Below, piece after piece: positions 43,371 to 53,565 of a DNA stretch of 64,000 nucleotides (position 1 is its first letter; each line of letters starts with the position of its first letter). The stretch spans positions 682,001-746,000 of the forward strand of contig NZ_JAEPPI010000001.1 in NCBI RefSeq assembly GCF_017641085.1. Reading direction: 5' to 3'. The position numbers and the translations under genes were made by a program. The DNA is from Gracilimonas sp. GTDB taxonomy: Bacteria > Bacteroidota > Rhodothermia > Balneolales > Balneolaceae. The notes beneath the pieces are model-generated. The model was not told where the DNA came from. It saw only the letters and a program-made list of their open reading frames with translations, and did no database searches.

Positions 43371-46300
43371 ATACTAAACAAAACCATCCGGTTTTTCCTG
43401 GAAAATAAACTGATAGCTGTATTGCTGGTACTACTGCTGGCGGGATGGGGACTAATTACCTCACCGTTTGATTGGAATCTGGATGCCCTCCCGAAAGATC
43501 CGGTTCCGGTAGATGCCATTCCAAACCTGGGGGAGAACCAACAAATTGTATATACCGAATGGGCCGGGCAGTCTCCCCAGGATATTGAAGATCAGGTAAC
43601 CTATCCTCTCACAACGCAGTTACTTACTGTTCCCGGAGTGAAAACCGTTCGAAGCACTTCCATGACCGGGCTTTCCAGCATCTATGTGATTTTTGAAGAA
43701 GATGTGGAGTTCTACTGGAGTCGTTCCCGCATTCTGGAAAAGCTGAATTCATTACCCGCGGGCACTTTGCCGGAAGAAGTGCAGCCGGCATTGGGGCCCG
43801 ATGCAACCGCGCTTGGGCAGGTTTTTTGGTACACCCTGGAAGGACGTGATGAAAACGGCAATCCGGCCGGAGGCTGGGATCCACAGGAATTGCGATCACT
43901 TCAGGATTTCTATGTAGGATATGCCCTATCCGGTGCGGAAGGAGTGGCTGAAGTGTCTGCTATTGGGGGGTATGTGAAGGAATACCAGGTAGATGTGGAC
44001 CCAAACAAAATGAAGGTTTATGGGGTCACTCTTTCGGATGTATTTGAGGCTGTTCGAAACAGTAATGTGGAAACCGGAGCGCGAACACTGGAGTTGAATA
44101 ATGCCGAATACCTGGTAAGGGGATTGGGATACATCAAAAGCCTGGACGACCTTGAGTCGGCTGTGGTAAAAGTGGTGGATAACACTCCTATTCGAATTCA
44201 GGACGTGGCTTTTGTAACGATGGGTCCGGCACAGAGACGAGGAGCTTTGGATAAAGCCGGAGCAGAAGCCGTTGGAGGTGTGGTCGTGGCAAGGCAAGGA
44301 GCCAACCCACAGCAGGTGATCGATAATGTAAAGGCAAAGATTGAAGAACTTTCAACAGGCCTTCCCTCAAAAACACTCGAAGACGGATCCACGTCAAAAG
44401 TTACGGTAGTTCCTTTTTATGATCGTTCTGAACTGATTTCAGAAACACTGGGCACACTGGAGGAAGCACTGACCCTGGAAATACTGATTACCATCATCGT
44501 AATCGTAATAATGGTAATGAACCTTCGCACTTCGGTGTTGATCTCAGGTATGCTTCCGCTTTCTGTTTTGATGTGTTTTATCGCAATGAAATATTTTGGG
44601 GTGGATGCCAATATTGTCGCGCTTTCCGGTATTGCCATTGCCATTGGTACGATTGTAGATATGGGGGTGATCCTTTCTGAGAATATGCTTCGCCATATGG
44701 AAGAAATGGATGAAGGGGAGTCGCTTCTGGAAGTGATTTATACCGCTACGGTTGAAGTAGCGTCAGCGGTAATTACGGCGGTTACAACAACTATTGTAAG
44801 TTTCCTGCCGGTATTTACGATGATTGCAGCGGAAGGTAAACTATTTAAGCCTTTAGCTTATACAAAAACGTTCGCGCTAATTGCCTCCATCATTATTGCA
44901 ATTACTCTTATCCCGCCTTTTGCACACTGGGTCTTTGGCTTAAAAATCCGAAACAAAAACATCAAGCTGGGCTGGAACGGATTATTGGTAGTTAGCGGAT
45001 TAGTTATCCTATTTACGGTATCAGGGTGGGCCGGATTGTTAATTCTCGGGTTTGGACTGATTAACGGAGCCGGCTATTTCCTTGGAGAGAAATATCAGCA
45101 GCGCATTCCTTTATTAAATAATGCACTTTCTGTTACAGTAGTCACATGGTTGCTGACCGAGTATTGGTTGCCATTTGGTCCTTCCGTTTCATTTGCAGGC
45201 AACCTGACTTTCATTATTCTACTGATTGGTATGATTCTTGTCAGTTTCTGGCTGATTATCAAATACTATAACCAGCTTATAGGATGGTGTCTCGATCATA
45301 AAAAGACCTTTCTTGCTATACCTTCTACTTTGGTTTTGGTTGGAGTGATGATATGGCTGGGTTTTGCAACGGTTTTTGGATTTGTAGCCAAAGGCTTTGA
45401 TTCGTTGGGGGTGAATATCCGTACCACTTCGGTGTGGACGGCAGCCAGCCATACCTTTCCGGGATTGGGAGAGGAATTTATGCCCGCTCTGGATGAAGGC
45501 GCATTTTTGCTAATGCCCACCACAATGCCTCACGCCGGTATAGAGGAGGCCAAAGACGTGATGCAGAAGATTGATATGTCTGTGGCATCTATCCCTGAGG
45601 TTGAAACGGTAGTTGGAAAGATGGGGCGGACTGAGTCAGCTCTGGATCCGGCACCTATTTCCATGTTTGAAAACGTAATTCTCTACAAGTCAGAATACAA
45701 AACCGATGAAAGCGGTCGCCGGATTCGATTCAAAGTAAACGAAGACGGAAGCTACGCACGGGATGAAAATGGGCAGCTTATTCCAGATTCTGACGGCGAA
45801 TATTTCCGCCAGTGGAGGGATGAAATTCAATCACCGGATGATATCTGGAATGAAATTGTCGAAGCCTCCCGGCTTCCGGGGAACTACTTCTGCCCCTAAA
45901 CTTCAACCTATTCAAACACGGCTGGTGATGTTACAATCCGGTATGCGTGCACCTATGGGGGTGAAAGTAAAGGGAGACAATCTTCGTGAAATTGAGAGTT
46001 TTGGATTGAAACTGGAGGACGTACTTCGGAGAGTTCCCGGGGTGAAGGCGTCATCGGTTTTTGCCGAACGAATTGTCGGTAAGCCCTATATCGAAATTGA
46101 ATGGAACCGGCAAGCGCTGGCTCGTTATGGACTCTCGATGCAGGAGGTTCAGCATTTTGTTACCGCCGGTATTGGCGGAATGCCCGTATCCAGGTCGGTA
46201 GAGGGAAGAGAGAGATACGATATCCGTGTCCGTTTTGCACGAGAATTAAGAGGCGATCCGGAATCACTTTCAGAACTGCTGGTGCCAACCAAAACCGGAA

Positions 46301-47139
46301 CCCAGATTCCTCTGGGGCAGCTGGCTGAAATTCAATACCGACAAGGGCCTCAGGCAATCAAAAGCGAAGATACTTTTCTTGTGGGCTATGTGATTTTTGA
46401 CAAAGTAGATGGTTTTGCCGAAGTGGAAGTAGTTGAAAATGCCCGGCTGGTTATTCAGGATCGTATTGACTCAGGAGAACTGACGATACCGGCTGGTATT
46501 AACTTCGAATTTGCCGGTAATTATGAGAATCAGGTTCGGGCTGAACGAAGACTGAGTATCATCTTACCGATTGCTCTGGTCTTGATCTTTCTGATTATGT
46601 ATTTCCAATTTAAATCGGTGGCTACCACAGGAATGATCTTTACCAGCATTTTTGTGGCCTGGGCGGGCGGGTTTCTACTGGTCTGGTTATACGGTCAGGG
46701 CTGGTTTCTGAATTTTGAAATATTCGGACAAAATCTCCGCAACGTGTTCCAGATGGGTACTGTAAATCTGAGTGTGGCTGTCTGGGTGGGCTTCATTGCA
46801 CTTTTTGGAATTGCAGCAGATGGCGGAGTGGTAATGGCTACCTACCTTGACCAACTGTATGATCGCAGGAAGCCAGCAACCATAGGCGAACTTAAAGAGG
46901 CGGTTGTTGAAGCAAGCTCTCGTCGGATTCGTCCTACGCTAATGACTACCGCTACCACAATTCTGGCACTGCTTCCGGTACTCACCTCAACAGGACGAGG
47001 AGCTGATATCATGGTTCCAATGGCCATCCCAAGTGTGGGGGGAATGTTACTTCAGATTATCACCCTGTTTGTTGTGCCGGTACTGTACTTCATATGGAAG
47101 GAATTCAAAATCAAAAGAATATCGAACATTGAATCATAA
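43371..47139 (+). pseudogene. cusA: CusA-like heavy-metal RND pump, frameshifted and without standard start codon
   Basis: Together the two frames encode a ~1,255-residue HME-type RND inner-membrane pump of Cu/Ag class: N-terminal VPVDAIPNLGENQQIVYTEW, TM4 GIAIAIGTIVDMGVILSEN, and in the second frame APKLQPIQTRLVMLQSGMRAPMGVKVKG. An extra membrane segment near residues 500-660 is typical of Bacteroidota CusA. The first frame (43371-45899) breaks inside LPGTTSAPKL at a GGGG run (45878-45881). Removing one G restores the family sequence, which continues to 47139. The expected start (LNKTIRFFLENK) is preceded by ATA at 43371 where ATG is expected; the first usable start would be TTG 43422, inside the first membrane helix. 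It is either a decayed gene or one with sequence errors. Confidence 0.85.
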
Positions 47140-47143
47140 AACT

Positions 47144-48508
47144 ATGAAATCAGAACTTTTAAATAGAATAGCGCTAGCGACGCGCTTGTGCGGTGTTTTA
47201 ATTACATCTCTTAGCTTCAAGCGAGACGCTTGGAGCAGACTGGTAGGGCCTGCGAATTATTTGCGGCTTCTGTCATTAGCGTTACTGATCCCGGTGTCGG
47301 TAACTGCCCAAAGTATTGAAGACTACCAACAAATGGCTGCCGAGAATAACCCGGAAGTCCGCGCTGCATTTCAGCAATATCTTTCCAGCATGGAGGTAGA
47401 ATCCCAAGTGGGGGCATTACCTGATCCGGAAGTGGCTTTTGCTTATTTCATTAGCCCGATTGAAACCAGATTGGGGCCACAGCAAGCGCGCATCTCACTA
47501 ACCCAGATGTTTCCGTGGTTTGGAAGCCTCTCTGACCACCGATCAGTATCGGAAGTGCGGGCAAAAGAACAGTACGAAGTGTTTCGGGAAACCCGGAACC
47601 GATTGTTTTTTCAAACTGAAAAATCGCTGCTCGAACTTTATGAACTCGAACAAAGCTTATCGATTGCTAAAGAGAATCTGGACATCCTGAATTCACTGGT
47701 GGAGATCAGTTTACGACGATATGAAACTGATCAGGCTTCCCAGGTAGATGTGTTAAGGGCTCAAATCGAACAGGAAGACTTGAAAACGCAAATTGCTCTG
47801 CTTGAAGACAACCGGGAAGTGTTGATCAGGAAAGTGAATGAGCTTTTAAATGCTAAGGTAGAGCAGGAAGTCACCCTGCCGGATACGTTAATTCCCCAAA
47901 CGGATATAGAAAGTGAGTCGGAACTGAAGAATCAATTGATACAGCAAAATCCGGCCTTAAACCGGCTTCGGTACCAGGAAGATTCAGCGCGCGAGATGAA
48001 AGCACTGGCTGCAAAAGATGGAAAGCCATCTTTCGGGATAGGAGTGGATTACATTTTTACCGGTGAGCGATCCGGTGTTACCAATCTTACCGATAATGGC
48101 AAGGATGCTATCATGGCCCGTGCCAGTTTCAAAATCCCCCTATTCCGAAATAAATATAACGCTAAAGTGAACCAGGCGGAGCTGAATATACAAGCGGTAC
48201 AGTCCCGGATTATCGATAAAGAGAACAAGCTGGAAACCGATCTGACCTCTTCGTTAAGAGATTTTTACGATGCCCAACGCCGATATGAATTGTACGACCA
48301 GAAACAGATTCAGCGGGTAAATCAGGCACTGAACATTATGACTCAGAAATATGCTACAGACAGTTCCAATTTTGAAGAAATTCTTCGCATGCAACGCAAG
48401 CTTCTTGACTACCAACTCAGCCGTATTCAGGCTTTGGTGGATATGCAGGTTTCATCGGCGTATATCGATTATTTGACCGGAAAAAATAACATCAATCTTA
48501 ATAAATAG
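47144..48508 (+). CDS. TolC-type outer-membrane efflux protein of the Cu/Ag system (CusC-like)
   Basis: A 454-residue outer-membrane channel. The mature part has the two TolC-type helical repeats (YQQMAAENNPEVRAAFQQYLSS ... and ALNRLRYQEDSAREMKALAAKDGKPSFGIGVDYIF ...). It forms the exit duct of the CusCBA complex with the genes on either side. The signal region is odd: MKSELLNRI and NYLRLLSLALLIPVSVTAQ, which would make one ordinary signal peptide, are separated by about 28 residues encoded by a hairpin-rich segment (47170-47252). It starts 4 bp after cusA and is followed by a palindromic gap before cusB. Confidence 0.88.
   Translation: MKSELLNRIALATRLCGVLITSLSFKRDAWSRLVGPANYLRLLSLALLIPVSVTAQSIEDYQQMAAENNPEVRAAFQQYLSSMEVESQVGALPDPEVAFAYFISPIETRLGPQQARISLTQMFPWFGSLSDHRSVSEVRAKEQYEVFRETRNRLFFQTEKSLLELYELEQSLSIAKENLDILNSLVEISLRRYETDQASQVDVLRAQIEQEDLKTQIALLEDNREVLIRKVNELLNAKVEQEVTLPDTLIPQTDIESESELKNQLIQQNPALNRLRYQEDSAREMKALAAKDGKPSFGIGVDYIFTGERSGVTNLTDNGKDAIMARASFKIPLFRNKYNAKVNQAELNIQAVQSRIIDKENKLETDLTSSLRDFYDAQRRYELYDQKQIQRVNQALNIMTQKYATDSSNFEEILRMQRKLLDYQLSRIQALVDMQVSSAYIDYLTGKNNINLNK
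47170..47252 (+). repeat. Hairpin-rich segment inserted in-frame in the cusC signal region
   Basis: It contains a 10-bp stem GCTTCAAGCG/CGCTTGGAGC with an AGA loop (47214-47236, one G-U pair) and a smaller stem AGCGC/GCGCT (47170-47174 with 47182-47186). It is GC-richer than its surroundings. The length of the extra piece keeps the reading frame. The exact borders are uncertain. Confidence 0.55.
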
Positions 48509-48563
48509 ATGTAAGATGTGAGATTTGAGTATCAAGATAAAAACTTCTCAAATCTTACATCTA
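48506..48563 (+). repeat. Imperfect palindrome between cusC and cusB
   Basis: TAGATGTAAGAT (48506-48517) plus TTGAG (48525-48529) pairs with CTCAA plus ATCTTACATCTA (48547-48563), with a 7-nt bulge GTGAGAT. The left arm begins with the cusC stop codon. On RNA it would form a long stem ending about 20 nt before the cusB start, and could affect mRNA stability or translation of cusB. Confidence 0.65.
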
Positions 48564-48583
48564 ATATCTTAGATCTCACTACT

Positions 48584-50404
48584 ATGAAAACTAAAAACAT
48601 ACTTATTTACTCTGCACTTATACTTGGAGGGCTCTTACTTGGCTACCTCTTTTTTGGAGGAAGTTCAGAACCACAGACACTTGAAGAGCATATTTCAGAA
48701 ACTCATACCAATGAAGAGGGGGAAATAGTGTACACCTGCAGCATGCACCCTCAAATCAGAGAGAATGAACCTGGCAATTGCCCCATTTGTGGGATGGAGC
48801 TCATACCGGCCGGTGATTCTGAAAGCGGAGCCTTGGAAAATGAGTACACCCTTACCATGACCAATGCGGCCGTAAAGCTGGCTGAGATCCAGACCTCTTT
48901 GGTTGAGTATGGAGATGCAGTTCACACCTTTACACTTCCGGGGAAAGTAGTTGAGAATCAGAATAATGTATCGAGCGTGACGGCGCATTTTCCCGGACGA
49001 ATTCGTGATTTATATGTGGATTATGAAGGGACTTTTGTGCAAGAAGGCCAAAAAATGGCATCGGTTTACTCACCCCAGCTTATTGCAGCACAGCAAGAAC
49101 TACTTGAAACCGTAAAATACAAGGAGCAGAACCCTCGATTATATGAGGCAGCGAAGCAAAAACTGAGACTTTGGGAGTTTCCGGAAAGCACAATCAACGC
49201 AATTGAGAGAAGCGGAGAGATTATGACCGAACTGGATTTCTTCTCTCCGGTAAGTGGTTACGTTTCCGAAGTTGCTATTTCGAGAGAAGAGCACGTTATG
49301 GAAGGCGGATTGATGTATCGGGTTGTAAACCTGTCTTCGGTTTGGGTGGATTTCCAGGCCTTTGAATCTAACGTGGCCAATATTGAGGAAGGAGATAACG
49401 TACAGTTTTCGGTTGAAGCTTTTCCGGGACAGCAGTTTGAGGCTGAAGTAATTTACGTGGATCCTTTTCTAAATAACGATTCCCGATCAGTAACGATCCG
49501 AACCCGAATTGAGAATCCCCGTTCTATGCTAAAGCCCGGAATGCTTGCAAGGGCTAATATTCGATCCGAAGTCTCTGAAGGTGAGGCCCTATTGGTGCCC
49601 CGCTCAGCAGTAATGTGGACCGGAAAACGTTCCATCGTTTATGTTCAGGTACGGGGGACTGATACACCAACCTTTGAAGCCCGCGAAGTGGAAATCGGGC
49701 AGCGTGCCGGGGAATATTATGTGGTAGAATCAGGATTGCAGCAAGGTGAGTTAGTTGTTACCAACGGCACCTTCAAAATTGACAGTGCCGCCCAGCTTAA
49801 TGATAAACTCAGTATGATGAACCGAGAGCCCGGAGCCGGTGCCAATCGTTCTGCACATGATCATGGAGGTATGGAAATGGACATTAGTGGTGATTCAGAA
49901 GATATGGATCATACCGAGCATCAAACAATGCAGTTGATGTCAGCGGATTCAGATACCACCCATAAATCAGTTCATCAACATAGCACCCATTTGGATAAGC
50001 TGGTTGAAAATTATTTGAAAATGAAAACTGCGCTAACTCAAGACAATCTTGATCAGGCTCTAATCCATTTTCAGGCGTTTGCTAAGGAGGTAAGAACCAG
50101 TTCCGAAATGAACAAGCACGAGGAGCATGCTCAGAAACATGCCGTGCATCACCATGCGATGCTGGAAGCTGTAAGTAAGGCCGAAAAGGCCTCTGATATC
50201 AAATCCTTTCGTTCAGCTTTTAAAAAAATATCTGCTGAGCTAATAACGGCTTTAGAAAATCAGGGCTATGAAGGAAGCTTATTTAAGCAATACTGCCCAA
50301 TGTATGAGGTAGGAAGTTCATGGATTAGCGACAGCGAGGAGATCAAAAATCCATTTTATGGAAGCCGGATGCACAACTGTGGAGAAACGGTTGAGCAACT
50401 TTAG
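48584..50404 (+). CDS. cusB: CusB-like periplasmic adaptor with metal-binding and DUF3347 domains
   Basis: A 606-residue membrane-fusion protein. An N-terminal anchor (about 7-24) is followed by a heavy-metal-binding domain (YTCSMHPQIRENEPGNCPICGMELIPAG, residues about 50-77, with C52, M54, H55, C66, C69). Then come the barrel-sandwich/hairpin core and a His/Met-rich linker (about 420-470). The C-terminal DUF3347 domain ends QYCPMYEVGSSWISDSEEIKNPFYGSRMHNCG. This layout is typical of Cu(I)/Ag(I) adaptors in Bacteroidota. I chose ATG 48584; an in-frame start at 48518 lies within the palindrome and adds no family sequence. Confidence 0.9.
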   Translation: MKTKNILIYSALILGGLLLGYLFFGGSSEPQTLEEHISETHTNEEGEIVYTCSMHPQIRENEPGNCPICGMELIPAGDSESGALENEYTLTMTNAAVKLAEIQTSLVEYGDAVHTFTLPGKVVENQNNVSSVTAHFPGRIRDLYVDYEGTFVQEGQKMASVYSPQLIAAQQELLETVKYKEQNPRLYEAAKQKLRLWEFPESTINAIERSGEIMTELDFFSPVSGYVSEVAISREEHVMEGGLMYRVVNLSSVWVDFQAFESNVANIEEGDNVQFSVEAFPGQQFEAEVIYVDPFLNNDSRSVTIRTRIENPRSMLKPGMLARANIRSEVSEGEALLVPRSAVMWTGKRSIVYVQVRGTDTPTFEAREVEIGQRAGEYYVVESGLQQGELVVTNGTFKIDSAAQLNDKLSMMNREPGAGANRSAHDHGGMEMDISGDSEDMDHTEHQTMQLMSADSDTTHKSVHQHSTHLDKLVENYLKMKTALTQDNLDQALIHFQAFAKEVRTSSEMNKHEEHAQKHAVHHHAMLEAVSKAEKASDIKSFRSAFKKISAELITALENQGYEGSLFKQYCPMYEVGSSWISDSEEIKNPFYGSRMHNCGETVEQL

Positions 50405-50461
50405 AGTAATACTTACAATTTTGAACTTAAAATTTTATTAATCTAAACAAAGGAGCTGAAA

Positions 50462-51523
50462 ATGATACCTGAGTGGTTACCTAATATTCACCCGCTTGTA
50501 GTGCATTTCCCCATTGCTTTACTTGCAGGGGCTGTGGTTGCAAATTTTATCACCTTCTTTATTTCAGAAAAATGGTGGGATGAAACAAAGAGTACCATCC
50601 TTTATGTAGCAGGCACGCTGTTCGCCGGGATCACCTACTATAGTGGTACATTAGCTGCAGATAGCGTCTTTTTACCTACAGAAGCACAATCTGTATTAAG
50701 CGAGCACGCCGACTGGGCAGAGTACCTACTTTGGTTCTTTGTTATATACACTCTATTGAGAATCGCCTTTCACTGGTTTGATCTTTTTGAAAAGAAGAGC
50801 TTTAAGATCATTGCATTAATTACAGCGCTTCCGGGATTATTTATGGTGTTTGAAACCGCGGAGTACGGTGGTAAAATGGTATATGGCTATAGAGTCGGAA
50901 CCGGTCAATTATTGCAACAAGAAGAAGCAGCCCTATCTGAAGTCACCGACAGTACTACAACGGTTCCATCCTCTTTTATCACTAAAGAAAATGGAGGCTG
51001 GACCTGGGAGATCAACTCAAATTCAGTCAGTGATCTAATCACTAACTTTCACTGGGTGGAAGGTTCTTTACAGGCATTAAAGCCAACTATAACTTCAAGC
51101 GGTAATCCGTTATTACAGCTTCAGGCTTCCGGGCAAGCAAATCTATTTGTAACCCATCAATCATACCAAAACATACAAGTTGATTACTACCTCAATCTGG
51201 ATGATTTAGATGGAGAAATAGAACTCATTCATCACCTGCAGGATGCAGATAACTATGATTTTGTTTCACTGAATTCGGATGGGATTATTCGTCAGGGCAG
51301 AATCCAGAACGGTGAAAGAACCATTTTCGAAGAAGGCACCTATGAAACCGATGGGCTGTTATTTCTACGGGTAGTGGCAGATGAGACTCACTTTCGCGGA
51401 TACATTAACAGAGAAATGAAAGTGCACGGCCACGGAGATGCCCCCGAAAGTGGGGCAGTGGGTATCAAATTTGTTGGCAGTGGATCTCTTCTCATATCTA
51501 AAATTGAAATGACAAAGCTATAA
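50462..51523 (+). CDS. DUF2231-type membrane protein with C-terminal lectin-like domain
   Basis: A 353-residue protein. The N-terminal half (about 1-150) has four membrane helices and the DUF2231 signature (IHPLVVHFPIALLAGAVVANFI ... MVYGYRVGTGQL), with conserved His that could bind heme or metal. The C-terminal half (about 175-353) is soluble and beta-rich, similar to DUF1080/concanavalin-like folds (NYDFVSLNSDGIIRQGRI ... GYINREMKVHGHGDAPESGAVGIKF). An AAGGAG site stands 6 bp before the ATG. It follows cusB by 57 bp. It is found next to metal-efflux genes, but its role is unknown. Confidence 0.78.
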   Translation: MIPEWLPNIHPLVVHFPIALLAGAVVANFITFFISEKWWDETKSTILYVAGTLFAGITYYSGTLAADSVFLPTEAQSVLSEHADWAEYLLWFFVIYTLLRIAFHWFDLFEKKSFKIIALITALPGLFMVFETAEYGGKMVYGYRVGTGQLLQQEEAALSEVTDSTTTVPSSFITKENGGWTWEINSNSVSDLITNFHWVEGSLQALKPTITSSGNPLLQLQASGQANLFVTHQSYQNIQVDYYLNLDDLDGEIELIHHLQDADNYDFVSLNSDGIIRQGRIQNGERTIFEEGTYETDGLLFLRVVADETHFRGYINREMKVHGHGDAPESGAVGIKFVGSGSLLISKIEMTKL

Positions 51524-51541
51524 AAATAAATCGGACTTACG

Positions 51542-52750
51542 ATGAATGAATTCATACAACTCTACGGCGAATCAACAAAAACAGCACTTGGGTTTTTCTG
51601 GAAATCGGGCTGGGCTTTTGTACTTGGCTATTTTGTATCAGGAATGATTCAGGCTTTTGTGCCCAAGGGTAAACTAACCAAATATATGGGAGGCGGAGAT
51701 TTTAAAAGTATCTCTCTATCTACCTTTTTTGGGGCTGCCTCATCTTCCTGTTCCTTTGCCGCATTGGCCGCCGCCCGGGCTCTCATCAAGAAAGGGGCAC
51801 ATTTTATAGCCGGTGTGGCCTTTATGTTTGCTTCCACGAACCTGGTTATAGAGCTGGGAATACTCATCCTTATTTTTCTGGGCTGGCAATACCTGGCCGC
51901 AGAAATAATTGGCGGATTAATTCTGATAGCCATCAGTACCGTGCTTATCAAACTTACGTATCCGGAAAAGTGGATGGAAGCAGCACGGAAGAAAGTGGAG
52001 GATGAAGGCGAAGAGATAGAAGAAGAATTTGACTGGAAGAAGCGCATCAAAAGTAAAGAAGGATGGCAGCTGGTAGGGCATAAATTCGTAAATGACTGGA
52101 AGATGGCTTGGGAAGATATCCTTATAGGATTTACCATTGCCGGCTTTGTAGCTGTTTTAGTGCCGGAAATGTTCTGGAGTTCATTGTTCTTGGTAGATGC
52201 TACCGGGATACCGGAATGGGTAGTAGCTGTTGAAAATGCCCTGATTGCTCCGTTTGTGGCCGCTTCTACTTTTATCGGTTCTATGGGTAATATCCCTCTT
52301 GCAACCGTTTTAAGCGAAAACGGAGTGCTGTTTGCAGGTATCATGGGATTTATCTATTCCGACCTTATGGTGCCGCCTCTCGTTCACATTAATGCTAAAT
52401 ACTACGGTTGGAGAGTGGCGCTGTATATAGCCGGCATCATGTTCATCAGTATTGTACTGACGGCATTAATCCTTAATGGACTTTTCAGCTATCTGAACAT
52501 CATCCCTGAAAGTCAGCGGGTGGTTTCTGAAATCACGCAGTTTAAAATTGACTATACCTTTTGGATGAATCTGGTGTTTGTCTGGATTGCCGGTTGGTTG
52601 GTGTATCAGAATAAGGCTTATCTGAAAGATCATTCCATGAAAATGATGAAGATGGAAGGCGGGGGTAAGATTAAATCTTTCATGGTTGGTTTATTTATTC
52701 TGATAAACCTGATCGGGCTCACAGCATTCATTTTTAACTCATTGATATAA
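51542..52750 (+). CDS. SO_0444/YraQ-type permease, probable Cu/Zn efflux
   Basis: A 402-residue polytopic membrane protein of the permease family once called DUF318/UPF0718, with about eight helices. Motifs include the paired SSCSFAALAAARALIKKGAHFIAGVAFMFASTNLVIELG and ENALIAPFVAASTFIGSMGNIPLATVLSENGVLFAGIMGFIYSDLMVPP. Members near metal genes are described as SO_0444-family Cu/Zn efflux transporters. The Cys-containing SSCSFA segment may be part of the substrate path. It lies 2 bp before the GDCCVxC gene, so they are co-expressed. Confidence 0.85.
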   Translation: MNEFIQLYGESTKTALGFFWKSGWAFVLGYFVSGMIQAFVPKGKLTKYMGGGDFKSISLSTFFGAASSSCSFAALAAARALIKKGAHFIAGVAFMFASTNLVIELGILILIFLGWQYLAAEIIGGLILIAISTVLIKLTYPEKWMEAARKKVEDEGEEIEEEFDWKKRIKSKEGWQLVGHKFVNDWKMAWEDILIGFTIAGFVAVLVPEMFWSSLFLVDATGIPEWVVAVENALIAPFVAASTFIGSMGNIPLATVLSENGVLFAGIMGFIYSDLMVPPLVHINAKYYGWRVALYIAGIMFISIVLTALILNGLFSYLNIIPESQRVVSEITQFKIDYTFWMNLVFVWIAGWLVYQNKAYLKDHSMKMMKMEGGGKIKSFMVGLFILINLIGLTAFIFNSLI

Positions 52751-52751
52751 A

Positions 52752-52961
52752 ATGGCTGAAACCAAACTTCATTCTAAGATTACTTGTCCCAACTGCGGTT
52801 TTTCCTTGAAACAGAAAATGCCAACAACTTCCTGCCAGTTCTTTTGGGAATGCCCGGAATGTAAAAGCATCATCAAGCCTAAGGATGGAGACTGTTGTGT
52901 GTTCTGTTCTTACGGGGATACGCCTTGTCCTTCTATTCAGCAAGAGAAATTCTGTTGTTGA
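52752..52961 (+). CDS. GDCCVxC-type cysteine-rich small protein
   Basis: A 69-residue cytoplasmic protein with a zinc-ribbon-like CPNCG/CPECK pair, the signature GDCCVFCSYGDTPCPSIQ, and a terminal CC pair. Proteins of this type occur next to mercury or copper transport genes and are thought to bind thiophilic metals. It begins 2 bp after the permease gene, which suggests that it hands metal to the permease. Confidence 0.85.
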   Translation: MAETKLHSKITCPNCGFSLKQKMPTTSCQFFWECPECKSIIKPKDGDCCVFCSYGDTPCPSIQQEKFCC

Positions 52962-53049
52962 ATGAAAACTTTATTTATTGACATCTCGTTTTATCATTTC
53001 TTAACCATACTTTCTTTGGATTTTAAAGTTGAGGGCCTATTTTCTATAA

Positions 53050-53490
53050 GTGGAAAAACTGAATAACCATATACTGTTTAAATCTGCTGCAAACTTAGTT
53101 ATTGTAGCCAGTATTCTATGTGTAATCTTTGGAAATGGATTGCATGTTCACGCCCTTTTTGATCATATCTTCGATCACGGTGATGTACATGCTTTTGTAC
53201 ACATCCATTCAAATGAGCAGGATCAAAATCATAGTCACGCCAAAGAATTTGATGATAAGGATGCCCACCAGCATCCAACGGCTACCGTTGACCTAACGGG
53301 AACACTAACTCAGAAGACTACCAATAAAGTATCCACTAACACACAGCTTTTTTCTTCTCCAGCCGTTTTAAGCAGCCAAAGAACTTTACAATCTCCGATC
53401 CTGCTTTATTTAGATCTGCCTCCGCCGGATCATCTTTACCAATCCATCCCATTTTCTTCTTACTCTCTTCGCGGCCCACCCCTGGGATAA
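53050..53490 (+). CDS. His-rich secreted protein at the head of the second RND operon
   Basis: A 146-residue protein starting at GTG. A signal/anchor helix (about 12-32) precedes a His/Asp-rich segment (HVHALFDHIFDHGDVHAFVHIHSNEQDQNHSHAKEFDDKDAHQH) that is likely to bind zinc or similar ions. The C-terminus is rich in Ser and Pro (DLPPPDHLYQSIPFSSYSLRGPPLG). Its place before a TolC gene mirrors the His/Met-rich protein before cusA. Function is inferred from composition and context. Confidence 0.68.
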   Translation: MEKLNNHILFKSAANLVIVASILCVIFGNGLHVHALFDHIFDHGDVHAFVHIHSNEQDQNHSHAKEFDDKDAHQHPTATVDLTGTLTQKTTNKVSTNTQLFSSPAVLSSQRTLQSPILLYLDLPPPDHLYQSIPFSSYSLRGPPLG

Positions 53491-53565
53491 ATCTATCCCT
53501 TTGCCAGATAGCATCTCTAATCCGCTATCTCAATAGCATTCCATAACCATTAATACATCCTATTT

